A stretch of DNA of 64,000 nucleotides from positions 1,384,501 to 1,448,500 of the forward strand of contig NZ_CP121647.1 of assembly GCF_029714305.1 (NCBI RefSeq), written 5' to 3'. Position 1 is the first letter of the stretch, and the number at the start of each line of letters is the position of its first letter. The notes under the pieces were generated by a model, which saw only the letters and a list, made by a program, of their open reading frames with translations, did no database searches and was not told the origin of the DNA. Origin of the DNA: Bradyrhizobium sp. CB3481. GTDB taxonomy: Bacteria > Pseudomonadota > Alphaproteobacteria > Rhizobiales > Xanthobacteraceae. Positions 18,065-27,063 of the stretch are shown piece by piece. Made by a program: the position numbers and the translations under genes.

Positions 18065-18109
18065 AGCGTGTCAATCGCTTCTCGCAATGACAGCCACTCT
18101 GTTCGGCTT

Positions 18110-19456
18110 CTACCGCCCCTGCCGCCGGAAATACCGCTTGCAGCGCTGCTCGGCTTCCGCGGCTGCAGCCTCCGGCGTCGAGGCACCGGTCGCAACCGCG
18201 GCGCACATCTGCACCAGAACGTAGTCCGCGTTGACGGCGCCGGTTGCCGTCGAGATCGGCCCCTTGTAGCCATCGTAATAGGTGCTGTTCATCGTGTCCT
18301 TGAAGATCTTGACCTTGGGGTCGCCGGACCAGACCGCGGCGTCGGCATAGGCGGCAAGTGGCTGGGACCAATAGCCGGAGTTGGCGTTGAGCCACGGCTC
18401 GTATTGTTCCTTTTCCAGCATGTACTGCAGGAATGCCTTTGCGGCGTTGGGATATTGGCTGTGCTTGAACACCATCGCGTTCAGCGTCAAGCCCGCCATC
18501 GGCGAAATCTTGGCGAGGCCTTTCGGCAAGAGCTGATGCTCGCTGTCCTCGGCGATCGCCTTGGTTGCCGGATCGTTCTTCAGCGAGAAATACAATGAGA
18601 CGCCGTTGGCGGTGAGCGAGATTTCCTGCGAGGAATAGGCGCGATTGTTGCTGACGTCGTTCCACGACGGCGTGCCGGCGATGAAGGTCGGGTAAATTTC
18701 CTTGACCCATTTCAGCGCGGCGATGGTCTCCTTGCTGTTGATGACGACGTTGCCCTCTTCATCGAGCAGGGAGGCGTTGTGCGACCACAGCACCCAGTTG
18801 GCGAAGCCGTTGCCGTCGCCCCTGGCGTTGCCGAGCGCAAAGCCCGCGGGCTTGCCTGTCTTTTGCAGCTTGCGGCAAAGATCGAGAATCCCGGCGTGGT
18901 CTTCAGGCACCTTGTCGAAGCCGACCGATTGCAGCACCGATTTACGGTAGATCAAGGGGCCCGCGCTGGCGCCAAACGGCAATCCGATCCAGGCATTGCT
19001 CTTGTTGCGCATGCCGTATTTTTTCGCCAGCGGCTGCCAGCCGCCATAGCGCTTGCCGAGATAGTCGGCGACGTCGGTCAGCTCGATCAGCTTGTCGACA
19101 TAGATGTGCGGGGCATCGGAGAAGCCGATGATGATGTCGGGTCCGGCACCGGAATTCGAGGTCACCGCGGTTTGCTGGTTGATGTCTTCCCAGCCGACGA
19201 AATCGACCTTGACCTCGACGCCCGTCTCCTTGGTGAACTTCGCCGCATTGGCGCGGAATACGTCCTCGTCCGCCTGCACGAAGCGCACCGGGCGCAGCAT
19301 GCGCAAGGATGCGCCTTTCTCGATCTCAAGCTTGGGGGCAGGAACGTCGGCGGCCTTGATGCTGGATGCGGTCTGGGCGGAAGCGCCGGTCGCCGCCAGC
19401 GCGGCGGCGGATGCCCCCAATACCAGCGCCTCACGACGGGTGATGTCGTTCTTCAT
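18110..19456 (-). CDS. ABC transporter extracellular solute-binding protein, Tat-type signal
   Basis: The product has 448 residues. The N terminus 'MKNDITRREALVLGASAAAL' has a twin-arginine-like motif before the hydrophobic core, so Tat export is likely. The body fits family 1 solute-binding proteins: 'FTKETGVEVKVDFVGWEDIN', 'PDIIIGFSDAPHIYVDKLIE' and 'YPNAAKAFLQYMLEKEQYEP'. It is the first gene of a unit with the two permeases, separated from them by repeat A. It would capture a sugar-type solute in the periplasm. Confidence 0.88.
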   Translation of the reverse strand: MKNDITRREALVLGASAAALAATGASAQTASSIKAADVPAPKLEIEKGASLRMLRPVRFVQADEDVFRANAAKFTKETGVEVKVDFVGWEDINQQTAVTSNSGAGPDIIIGFSDAPHIYVDKLIELTDVADYLGKRYGGWQPLAKKYGMRNKSNAWIGLPFGASAGPLIYRKSVLQSVGFDKVPEDHAGILDLCRKLQKTGKPAGFALGNARGDGNGFANWVLWSHNASLLDEEGNVVINSKETIAALKWVKEIYPTFIAGTPSWNDVSNNRAYSSQEISLTANGVSLYFSLKNDPATKAIAEDSEHQLLPKGLAKISPMAGLTLNAMVFKHSQYPNAAKAFLQYMLEKEQYEPWLNANSGYWSQPLAAYADAAVWSGDPKVKIFKDTMNSTYYDGYKGPISTATGAVNADYVLVQMCAAVATGASTPEAAAAEAEQRCKRYFRRQGR

Positions 19457-19531
19457 TATTTCTCTCCCTAAAATCGGTTCCCGGCGTTGAATCGCCGGTG
19501 AACCCTGTCGTTCGAAAACGCTTCGGCGGCG

Positions 19532-20575
19532 CTAGCTGTTCGGACCGCGATCCATGCTGACAGGTTGCCAGCGGCGGAGCGAGGTCGTTTGCAGCACCGA
19601 CGGATTGACGCAGCTTACCGGCCACATCCCCTGCAGGACCAGTGACAATTCGTAGCCCACACGGCGCTTGCGCGCTTCGTCAAAACGTGCCGAGGCCGAC
19701 GCCACATGGGCTGTCAGGGTAACGTTTTCCATCGAGAGCAGCGGGTTGTTGTGCGATGGCGGTTCCTTTTCCAGCACGTCGAGCGCGGCATGCGCGATCC
19801 AGCCTTCCTGCAGCGCCTTGATCAGCGATTCCTCGTCCACGGTGGCGCCGCGGCCGGTGTTGATGAACACGGCGGAATTTTTCATCTGACGGAAATGCTT
19901 CTCGGTGAGCATGTGATGCACCTCGGGCCGCGCCGGCGCATGCATCGAGACGAAATCCGACTGCTGCAGCACCTCGTTCAGCGTCGCCGGAATCACGCCG
20001 TGATCGTACATCAGCGTTTCCTGGATGAAGGGGTCGTAGGCCATCATGCGCAGCCCGAACGGGGCGGCGCGCTTGGCGACCGCGCGGGCCACGCGCCCGA
20101 ACGAGATGAAGCCGAGCGTCTGGCCCATCAGCCGCGGGATCTTCAACAGCGCCGGGCGGCCTTCCGACCAGCGGCCGGTACGCACCATCTTGTCCTGCTC
20201 GACCAGGCGCCGAAAACCCGCCAGCAGCAGCATCATGGCGTGGTCGGCGACCTCCTCGATGAAGGTGTCGGGGATGTTGGTGACGGGAATGCCGCGGGCA
20301 GTGGCGGCCTTGACGTCGACCGAGTCGACGCCGACGCTGCCGAGCGTGATCACCTTGCAGTTTTGCAAGCTGTCGATGACCGTTTTGGTGATCGGCATGC
20401 CCTTGGCGTAGATCGCATCAGCGGTTTTCGCGGCGGCAATGAATTCGGCCTCGTTGGCCGGCGCCTCGATGATTTCGGCGCCGATCGGATCGAGCGCCTC
20501 CTTCTCATAATCGTAGCCGCCGCCGGCGACCGTGAAGCTCGCGCCCTTCGGCGTCACCACCCTGAATTTCGGCAT
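19532..20575 (-). CDS. D-2-hydroxyacid dehydrogenase, NAD-binding
   Basis: The product has 347 residues. The cofactor motif is 'GQTLGFISFGRVARAVAKR', a GxxxxG-type variant with the acidic residue in 'MAYDPF'. Catalytic residues are Arg in 'INTGRGATVDEE', Glu in 'LEKEPPSHNN' and His in 'LTAHVASAS'. The family reduces 2-oxoacids or oxidises D-2-hydroxyacids. It sits 75 bases upstream of the binding-protein gene on the same strand, so it may act on the transported compound. It lacks an ACT domain and is not SerA. Confidence 0.85.
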   Translation of the reverse strand: MPKFRVVTPKGASFTVAGGGYDYEKEALDPIGAEIIEAPANEAEFIAAAKTADAIYAKGMPITKTVIDSLQNCKVITLGSVGVDSVDVKAATARGIPVTNIPDTFIEEVADHAMMLLLAGFRRLVEQDKMVRTGRWSEGRPALLKIPRLMGQTLGFISFGRVARAVAKRAAPFGLRMMAYDPFIQETLMYDHGVIPATLNEVLQQSDFVSMHAPARPEVHHMLTEKHFRQMKNSAVFINTGRGATVDEESLIKALQEGWIAHAALDVLEKEPPSHNNPLLSMENVTLTAHVASASARFDEARKRRVGYELSLVLQGMWPVSCVNPSVLQTTSLRRWQPVSMDRGPNS

Positions 20576-20816
20576 TTCCTGCTCTCCCGATTTGATCTTC
20601 GGTGTTGATTTCAGGCGGCGGGCGCCGCCACTTTCTTACGCAACTTCACCTTTTACGCGACCTGATGCGATCCTGCTACAATCGCCGGTTGCTTTCGAAA
20701 CGTAAAGCGCCGTCTTCCGCTGGCCGTCGTAACAAAGCGCTAAAGGGTCTCACGATAGTGTGCCGAAAATCAATCGGCCAATTCGCGCGCCCCGCGTCCA
20801 TTTTCCGGAGACTCCC

Positions 20817-22502
20817 GTGAAGCTCACCAATCTCAAGATCACCCCGAAGCTCGGCATTCTGGTGGGCGTGACCCTGCTTGGGCTGTGCGCCGCCGGCGTG
20901 CTTGCGGGCTATCTGATGCAGCGTGAGATGGTGAATGCGCGGATCGAGCAGACCAGGGCGATCGTCGACATGGCGCGCAACATGGCGCTCGGGCTGCAGA
21001 AGCAGGTCGCCGCCGGCCAGATGACCAAGGATCAGGCGATTGCCGAGTTCTCCAAGCGCGGCAACACGCTGACCTTCGACAACGGCAACGGCTATGTGTT
21101 TGCCTATACGATGGACGGCGTCGCCGTGCTGGCCCCGGTTCCCAGCCAGATCGGCCAGAACCGCATGGATATCGACACCGGCGGCCGCAAGCTGGTGCGC
21201 GAGCTGCGCGACGGCGTCGCCGCCAACGGCGAAGTCATGCTGCGCTATGAATTCCGCAAGCCCGGACAGGAGGAACTCATCCGGAAATTCTCCTATGCGG
21301 TTGCGATCCCCGGCTGGAACATGTTCGTCGGCACCGGCGCCTATCTCGATGACCTCGACGCCAAGATGAAACCGCTGGCGACGTTGCTCGCCCTTGCCGT
21401 GCTCGGCATCGCCCTCGTTGCCGGCAGCATCGCCTGGACGATCGGGCGCAGCATTAGCAAGCCGCTCGGCCAGCTTGGCGCCCGCATGCAGGATCTTGCC
21501 GAGGGACGGCTCGACGGCGAAATTCCCGGCATCGGCCGCGGCGACGAGATCGGCGCGATGGCCGCGACTGTCCAGATCTTCAAGGACAACGCGGTGCGGA
21601 TGCGCGGGCTGGAACACAAGGAAGCCGAGGTGCAGGCGCGCGCCGAGGCCGAACGGCGCGCGGCGATGGAGAGCATCGCCAGCGATTTCGAGCGCAGCGT
21701 CACCGGCATCGTTCGCTCGGTTTCGACCGCGGCCGCCGGCATGCAGACCACCGCGCAGTCCATGACTTCGACCGCCAGCGACGCCAGCGCGCGGGCGGCG
21801 ACCGTCGGCGCGGCCTCGCAGCGTTCGTCCGACAATGTCGGCACGGTCGCCTCGGCCGCGGAGGAGCTGTCGAGCTCGGTGACGGAGATTTCCCGCCAGG
21901 TGACGCGCTCCAGCGAGATCGCCGCCAAGGCGGTCAGCGATGCCGAGCGCACCAACGCCACCGTCGGCGCGCTCTCGACCGGCGCCGAAAAGATCGGCGA
22001 GGTCGTCAAGCTGATCCACTCGATTGCCGCCCAGACCAACTTGCTGGCGCTCAACGCCACCATCGAGGCGGCGCGCGCCGGCGATTCCGGCCGCGGCTTT
22101 GCCGTCGTCGCTTCCGAAGTAAAGGCGCTTGCCAACCAGACCGCAAAGGCGACCGAGGAAATCTCCGCGCAGGTAGCGGCGATGCAGTCGTCCACCAGCG
22201 AGGCGGTCGCCTCGATCGGCGGTATCTCCGAGACCATCGCGCAGATGAGCGAGATCACGGTGTCGATCTCGACCGCCGTCGAGCAGCAGGGCGGCGCCAC
22301 CCGCGAGATCGCCCGCAACATCCAGTCGGTGGCGGCCGGATCGAACGAAATCTCCGCCCATATCGGCGGTGTCACCACCGCGGCGGAAGCCACCGGCAAG
22401 GCAGCGACGGACGTGCTGACCAGCGCCCGCGAACTCGATACACAATCGGGCATGCTGCGCAGCGCCGTGGACGAGTTTTTGGTCAAGGTGCGCGCGGCGT
22501 AG
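20817..22502 (+). CDS. Methyl-accepting chemotaxis protein with single Cache domain
   Basis: The product has 561 residues from a GTG at 20817, preceded by GGAGA six bases upstream; an in-frame GTG at 20760 adds 19 residues that look non-coding. Order: membrane helix (about 10-33), periplasmic Cache domain ('[20 protein letters not shown]', '[10 protein letters not shown]', '[16 protein letters not shown]'), second helix (about 195-217), HAMP, and the signalling hairpin with the highly conserved '[20 protein letters not shown]'. The Cache type often binds small organic acids. There is no C-terminal CheR-tethering pentapeptide. No che genes are nearby. Confidence 0.92.
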   Translation: MKLTNLKITPKLGILVGVTLLGLCAAGVLAGYLMQREMVNARIEQTRAIVDMARNMALGLQKQVAAGQMTKDQAIAEFSKRGNTLTFDNGNGYVFAYTMDGVAVLAPVPSQIGQNRMDIDTGGRKLVRELRDGVAANGEVMLRYEFRKPGQEELIRKFSYAVAIPGWNMFVGTGAYLDDLDAKMKPLATLLALAVLGIALVAGSIAWTIGRSISKPLGQLGARMQDLAEGRLDGEIPGIGRGDEIGAMAATVQIFKDNAVRMRGLEHKEAEVQARAEAERRAAMESIASDFERSVTGIVRSVSTAAAGMQTTAQSMTSTASDASARAATVGAASQRSSDNVGTVASAAEELSSSVTEISRQVTRSSEIAAKAVSDAERTNATVGALSTGAEKIGEVVKLIHSIAAQTNLLALNATIEAARAGDSGRGFAVVASEVKALANQTAKATEEISAQVAAMQSSTSEAVASIGGISETIAQMSEITVSISTAVEQQGGATREIARNIQSVAAGSNEISAHIGGVTTAAEATGKAATDVLTSARELDTQSGMLRSAVDEFLVKVRAA

Positions 22503-22604
22503 GGCGCGCACTGATTTGCAGTGCGAAGTGAAGGCCATCGTCCATAACAATTGATGCGCGCGCTGATCCCTCCGGACTTCGCGCATCGGCGTTCTGCAGG
22601 GCGA

Positions 22605-24143
22605 TCAATATGATTTCGACGCGCGCTGCAAGATCGTGGCCACCGACGAAGGTTTTGCCGATTCGAGAACGTTGGTAACGTCCTTCGCCGCTGCGACTGC
22701 GATCGGTCGGCCGACGGAAGGCGGCCCGCTATCCAGCGCTGGCAAGCTAATGGCCGCGTGTAGTCCCTTTTTCTGGTTGATGAAGGCGATATCGCCGCCG
22801 TGGTGGCGGACAATAGACCGGGCAATGGAAAGGCCGAGACCTACGCCTCCGGTTTCGCGGTTCCGCGAACTCTCCATCCGGAAAAACGGCGTAAAAACCT
22901 GCTCCTTGGCGGAGTCGGGAATCCCGGGTCCATCGTCCGAAACGATGATTTCGATACTATCTGCTCGTCTCTCCACGCTGACGCGCGCACGCTCACCATA
23001 ACGAATGGCATTTTCGACGAGGTTACGGCATGCGCGGCGCAGCGCGTCTGGTCGGCAGCTGTAGCTGATCTTCTGTCCCTCGGAGAAAGAGACGTCATAA
23101 CCGAGTTCGGCGAGATCGTCGCAGAGACTTTCCACGAGCGCCGAGAGATCCACGGTCCGCGTGTCTTCGGCGGTTGCGTCTTCGCGAGCGAATGCGAGGG
23201 TCGCCTCCGTCATCGTCTGGATCTCGGTAATGGTGGAGAGCATTTTCTCGCGGACGTCGCCGTCGGGCACGAATTCTGCGCGCAAGCGGAGCGAGGTCAG
23301 AGGTGTGCGAAGATCATGGCCGATGGCGGCCAGCATTCTGGTGCGGTCGTCAACAAAACGATGCAGGCGCGCTTGCATGCGATTGAATGCCTCGGCAGTG
23401 CGTCGGATGTCGTCGGGTCCGGTTTCCGGCAGCGGCACGATCTCCTGACCACGACCGAGGGCCTCGGCCGCAACGGCGAGCCGGCGCAATGGTCGCGCGA
23501 TGCCTCGAGCGGCGAATACGGCAATGATCGACAACGACAACGCCGAAAGGCCGAGCGCCAGGGTGGATTTGGAGGTCCAGAAGCCGTCTTGTGCGGGTTT
23601 GGCAAATGCAGTGTTCAGCCATGCACCGTTCGCCAACCGAACGGCCAATCCCATGCCGGTGGCGTCATCGAGATAAAGAAATTTCGCTGGTCGAGACAGT
23701 GGCCAAGCTTCCGGCTTTAGGTCGATCCATTGTGAGGAGGTGGCGCTGCTACTGCTGGCAGTGTTCCGGGCGAAATCCGCTCTCACCTCGGCGGGCACGC
23801 TGTGGCCGGGAAAGGATACGCGCGGCAATGGCTGCGCCAAGCGCTCCCATGCCTCCTCTCGCCACGCGGAGGCATCCTTCAAACCATTGGTCGATATCCA
23901 ATATCTCGCTGAACTGGTGTTACTGGCATTAAGGATGTCGGTCTGCAGCGCCGGAGGTGTCGCTTCCAAGACTCGGGCGAGCGAGGCGCAGCGGCTGAGT
24001 ATCTCGCCCTTGGCGGCCTTCCGAATCGCCTGCCCATGCTCATCCCAGGAAATGAAGAACACGATTGCTTGCGACAGCACGAGGGACAGCAGCGTGAAAC
24101 AGATGAAACGTGCCGCAAGACTACGCTTCCACAAGCTCATCAT
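22605..24143 (-). CDS. EnvZ-type sensor histidine kinase
   Basis: The product has 512 residues: two membrane helices (about 11-30 and 185-205) around a periplasmic sensor domain, then HAMP ('RGIARPLRRLAVAAEALGRG'). The H box is 'MLAAIGHDLRTPLTSLRLRA', the N box 'RACRNLVENAIRYG', and the G boxes 'DDGPGIP' and 'GVGLGLSIA'. The C-terminal 45 residues beyond the ATPase domain are unusual and Ala/Ser-rich. Its start overlaps the regulator stop by four bases, so the pair works together. The signal is unknown. Confidence 0.9.
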   Translation of the reverse strand: MMSLWKRSLAARFICFTLLSLVLSQAIVFFISWDEHGQAIRKAAKGEILSRCASLARVLEATPPALQTDILNASNTSSARYWISTNGLKDASAWREEAWERLAQPLPRVSFPGHSVPAEVRADFARNTASSSSATSSQWIDLKPEAWPLSRPAKFLYLDDATGMGLAVRLANGAWLNTAFAKPAQDGFWTSKSTLALGLSALSLSIIAVFAARGIARPLRRLAVAAEALGRGQEIVPLPETGPDDIRRTAEAFNRMQARLHRFVDDRTRMLAAIGHDLRTPLTSLRLRAEFVPDGDVREKMLSTITEIQTMTEATLAFAREDATAEDTRTVDLSALVESLCDDLAELGYDVSFSEGQKISYSCRPDALRRACRNLVENAIRYGERARVSVERRADSIEIIVSDDGPGIPDSAKEQVFTPFFRMESSRNRETGGVGLGLSIARSIVRHHGGDIAFINQKKGLHAAISLPALDSGPPSVGRPIAVAAAKDVTNVLESAKPSSVATILQRASKSY

Positions 24144-24859
24144 GGTTGCTCGACCTGTGCGGCGAGGCTGTATCCACCGCCCCAGTGAGTCTTGATCAAT
24201 GCGGGTGTTTTCGGGTCAGCCTCGATCTTCTTCCGCAAGCGGCTGACTTGATTGTCAATGCTCCTGTCGAATGGATCGGCATCCCGGCCGACCGTCAGGT
24301 CGAGAAGCTGATTGCGGCTGAGTACCAGGCCAGGATGGTCAAGAAATGCACATAACAGGCGGAACTCCGCCGTGCTGAGCGGCACAGCAACGCGGTCGTC
24401 GCCCATCAACTCGCGCCGGTTGACGTCAAAGGTCCATCGATCAAAACGTACGACCTTGGTCGCAAGCCGGCCCTTCTGCGGCGGCAGGCTTTGGACTCGT
24501 CGAAGCACTGCCTTGATACGTGCGAGAAGTTCGCGGGGATTGAACGGCTTGCTCACATAGTCATCGGCACCTACTTCCAGGCCGACGATTCGATCGGTTT
24601 CCTCAGCCATCGCAGTCAACAGGATAACGGGAAGGTCTGTGGTGCTGCGCAGATGGCGGCAGAGGGACAGTCCGTCCTCGCCCGGCATCATGACGTCAAG
24701 AACCACCAGGTCCAGAGCACTTCGTTCGAGCAAACGGCGGAGTGCAACAGCGCTCTCCGCAAGGCTGATGCGGTAGCCATGCTGTATCAAGTACTTGCCG
24801 ACCAGATCGCGAATATCGCGATGATCGTCCACTACGGCGATGTGAGGTGCCGAGTCCAT
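24140..24859 (-). CDS. OmpR-family response regulator
   Basis: The product has 239 residues. The receiver has 'IAVVDDHRDIRDLV', phosphoacceptor Asp in 'LVVLDVMMPGEDG' and the Lys of 'DDYVSKPFNPRELLARI'. The winged-helix domain includes 'LSTAEFRLLCAFLDHPGLVL' and 'VSRLRKKIEADPKTPALIKT'. It is first in the two-gene operon with the kinase. The clustered TTGTCGCRA elements at 25086-25283 lie upstream of it and are candidate binding sites. Confidence 0.92.
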   Translation of the reverse strand: MDSAPHIAVVDDHRDIRDLVGKYLIQHGYRISLAESAVALRRLLERSALDLVVLDVMMPGEDGLSLCRHLRSTTDLPVILLTAMAEETDRIVGLEVGADDYVSKPFNPRELLARIKAVLRRVQSLPPQKGRLATKVVRFDRWTFDVNRRELMGDDRVAVPLSTAEFRLLCAFLDHPGLVLSRNQLLDLTVGRDADPFDRSIDNQVSRLRKKIEADPKTPALIKTHWGGGYSLAAQVEQP

Positions 24860-25353
24860 CTAGTTTGCTCCGTGCCGGATCATACTGAAGTCCCGCACCC
24901 AACCCATCGAAAAAGTGTAACAGAATGTATCGGGCGCGTATGATCGACCGAAATCAAATGCTTGTGGCTGGCTTCACTATGCGTCGTGGCATCGGGATCG
25001 CACGATCCCGATGCCGGCCGATCCGAGCGGGAACCGTCCTCATGGGGTATGATTCCCCGATCTGGCTGAAACAATTTAGGCACAAGCTGTCGCAGAACGT
25101 TGTCCCGGTGAGCCATCTTTGTCGCGAATTGTCGCAAACTGGCATGGCTGCTCAGACTTGATACAACTTAAGGAGCAGCATTGAGAGCAAGGTAATGAAG
25201 AGGATGAGACGAGTAGCCATCACCGAAGCCGCAATTGTCGCGAACTATCCAATGCAATATTCGTGAGACAGATCGCGACAATTTCCAGTGGTCGTCGGCA
25301 AAGTTCTGCGACATCCGGACCTCATCGTACGCTCGCTCAACGAAGGAGCGTTA
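24860..25353. other. Gene-poor stretch upstream of the OmpR-type regulator
   Basis: No ORF here has family features or a convincing ribosome site. The base composition is less GC-rich than the flanks. The notable content is the repeated TTGTCGCRA element described separately. The promoter of the regulator/kinase operon should lie at the left end. No mobile-element remnant was recognised. Confidence 0.5.
25086..25283. promoter_or_regulatory. Cluster of five TTGTCGCRA-like elements with an 11-bp inverted repeat
   Basis: CTGTCGCAG (about 25088), TTGTCGCGA (25119-25127) and TTGTCGCAA (25130-25138) occur as direct copies. AATTGTCGCGA (25233-25243) and its exact reverse complement TCGCGACAATT (25273-25283) form an inverted repeat with a 29-base spacer. 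Such clustering suggests binding sites of a DNA-binding protein. Which protein is not known; the adjacent OmpR-type regulator is a candidate. Confidence 0.4.
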
Positions 25354-25732
25354 TATGTACGATGCGATGCACGCCGTTTCCCGCGGGGCCGTTCCGGAGA
25401 TCTTGAAAGGCTCATCGGCCGAGGGCGATGAAGATCACACTACACCGAAGCGAATGTTGCTTGGCAGAGCCGCAGCGCGGATAGGTTGGTTGCTCGTTCT
25501 CGTGTTGCGTAACACCTCGGCCTCAACCACCCCTCTTGACCTGATGTACCGTGGGGATGGTGTGGTTGTTTCGCGCCTCGTGACGGAGGACGACTGTTTG
25601 ACGTCCGAGCAGAATCCCAAGTTCGTGTGCAGAGTGCCCGATTCTACTTCTTGCGGGCCATGTCTTCGTGTCGGTCACAAAAGCTCGTCCTCGGCCGATC
25701 AGCCTGACTGCCGTCGCATACAAACAAGATGA
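25354..25732 (+). CDS. Hypothetical protein, uncertain
   Basis: An ATG with an AAGGAG site six bases upstream opens a 125-residue frame starting 'MYDAMHAVSRGAVPEIL'. A short hydrophobic stretch ('IGWLLVLVL') lies near residue 50, and the tail is Ser/Cys-rich. I recognise no family, and the codon use is not clearly coding. It is listed because the ribosome site is good and nothing else occupies the stretch. It could be a relic or chance ORF. Confidence 0.25.
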
Positions 25733-25878
25733 CGTCTTGCCCGAGCCGGTTTGAAGTCGCGACGCGTCGCCGCGCCGCTGCAACGTTTGAATGGCACGAT
25801 ATGGGTCGCATGATTCGAGACGGCGCTGCGCACCTCCCCACCATGAACGTTTGATAATTGTTTACGCAGCGGTCTCGC

Positions 25879-26856
25879 CTACTGCTTCTCAATCCCCGCG
25901 GCGGTGATCAGCTTCTCCCACACCACGAGCTGCTCTTTCACGAAGGCGTCAAACTCTTCCGGCGTGCCGGAGAACGCCTCCATGCCGCGTTCGGCGAGTT
26001 GGCTCTTGATGTCGGGCCGCTCGACCACCTTGCGGATTTCCGTGTTCAGCTTCGTGACGATATCCTTCGGCATATTGGCCGGGCCGAAATAGCCCTGCCA
26101 TGACGTGATATCAAAACCCTTCACCGTGTCGTCCATGGTCGGAAGCTCCGGCAGCAGCGCCGAGCGCTTCTTGGTCGTCACCGCCAGCGCCTTCAGCGCC
26201 TTGGCGTTGACGTGCGGCAGGCCGGTCGGCACGTCGATGAACATCATGGAGACGCGGCCGGCAATCAGGTCGGTCAGCGCCGGCGGCGAGCTCTTGTAGG
26301 GAACGTGCAACAGATCGATGCCGGCCAGCCGGGCGAAGGTCGCGCCGGCGACGATCGCCGCCGAAGAGCCGCTGGCATAGGTGTATTTGCCCGGCTCCTT
26401 CTTGGCCAGCGCGATCAGCTCGGCGACGGAGTTCGCTGGAATGTCCGGATGGATCACGAGCATGAAGGGCAGGTCGCCGGTGCGCGCGATCGGCGTGAAG
26501 TCCTTGACCGGGTCGTAGGTCATGTTCTTGAGCAGATATGGATTGGCCGAGTGCGACGTGTTGGTCGTCACGAACAGCGTGTAGCCGTCGGGCGCGGAGC
26601 GCGCGACAAAGCTCGCTGCGATCGAGCCGTTGGCGCCGGCCTTGTTCTCGATCACCATGCCGGTGCCGAGCGCGGTGCCGAGCTCCTTCGAAATGATGCG
26701 CGTGGTGGTGTCGGTGCCGCTGCCGGCCGCGAAGGGCAGCACCAGCGTGATGGTGCGGCTCGGGTAGGGCGCCTGCGCGGCGGCTGTGGCGACCATCGCC
26801 AGCATCAGGGGAGCCGCTGCCGCGACTGGCCGGTACCGTTTCCATAACGCGAACAT
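25879..26856 (-). CDS. Tripartite tricarboxylate transporter binding protein (Bug/TctC)
   Basis: The product has 325 residues from the ATG at 26856 with GAGGAAA upstream; the longer frame upstream is not coding-like. It has a signal peptide ('PLMLAMVATAAAQA') and the Bug-family start 'YPSRTITLVLPFAAGSGTDT'. Other typical segments are 'VIENKAGANGSIAASFVARS' and 'LLHVPYKSSPPALTDLIAGR'. These proteins bind carboxylates in the periplasm. No tctA or tctB membrane genes are adjacent, which is common for this expanded family. Confidence 0.9.
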   Translation of the reverse strand: MFALWKRYRPVAAAAPLMLAMVATAAAQAPYPSRTITLVLPFAAGSGTDTTTRIISKELGTALGTGMVIENKAGANGSIAASFVARSAPDGYTLFVTTNTSHSANPYLLKNMTYDPVKDFTPIARTGDLPFMLVIHPDIPANSVAELIALAKKEPGKYTYASGSSAAIVAGATFARLAGIDLLHVPYKSSPPALTDLIAGRVSMMFIDVPTGLPHVNAKALKALAVTTKKRSALLPELPTMDDTVKGFDITSWQGYFGPANMPKDIVTKLNTEIRKVVERPDIKSQLAERGMEAFSGTPEEFDAFVKEQLVVWEKLITAAGIEKQ

Positions 26857-26950
26857 GTAGTCGTTTCCTCGTTTGTTCTTATGTTGAATTGGCCGGCAAG
26901 CTAGCCTGCCCCCGGACAAAGTGGAAGCCGGTGCGCCGCCAAGGCCCAGC

Positions 26951-27060
26951 TCGTGCCCCGGGGCGCAGCGCAGCACGCAAGTGGTGCGCTGCTGAACCGG
27001 GGCCTACTGGGTCCCGGCTCTGCGGCGCAGCGTTACACGCTGCACCGCGTCCGGGACAAG
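26951..27060. repeat. Intergenic palindromic repeat, family C
   Basis: The block contains 'ACTGGGTCCCGGCTCTGCGG' followed by 'CAGCGTTACACGCTGCACCG' and 'CGTCCGGGACA'. The reverse complement matches the element at 58973-59135 almost base for base in that half. It sits behind the EamA gene (27064-27999). Confidence 0.7.
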
Positions 27061-27063
27061 AGA

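Noticed and set aside
20676..22586. Long minus-strand ORF (636 codons) opposite the chemoreceptor gene
   Set aside because: It is His/Arg/Gly-rich shadow coding from GC-rich DNA; the plus strand carries clear Cache, HAMP and MCP domains.
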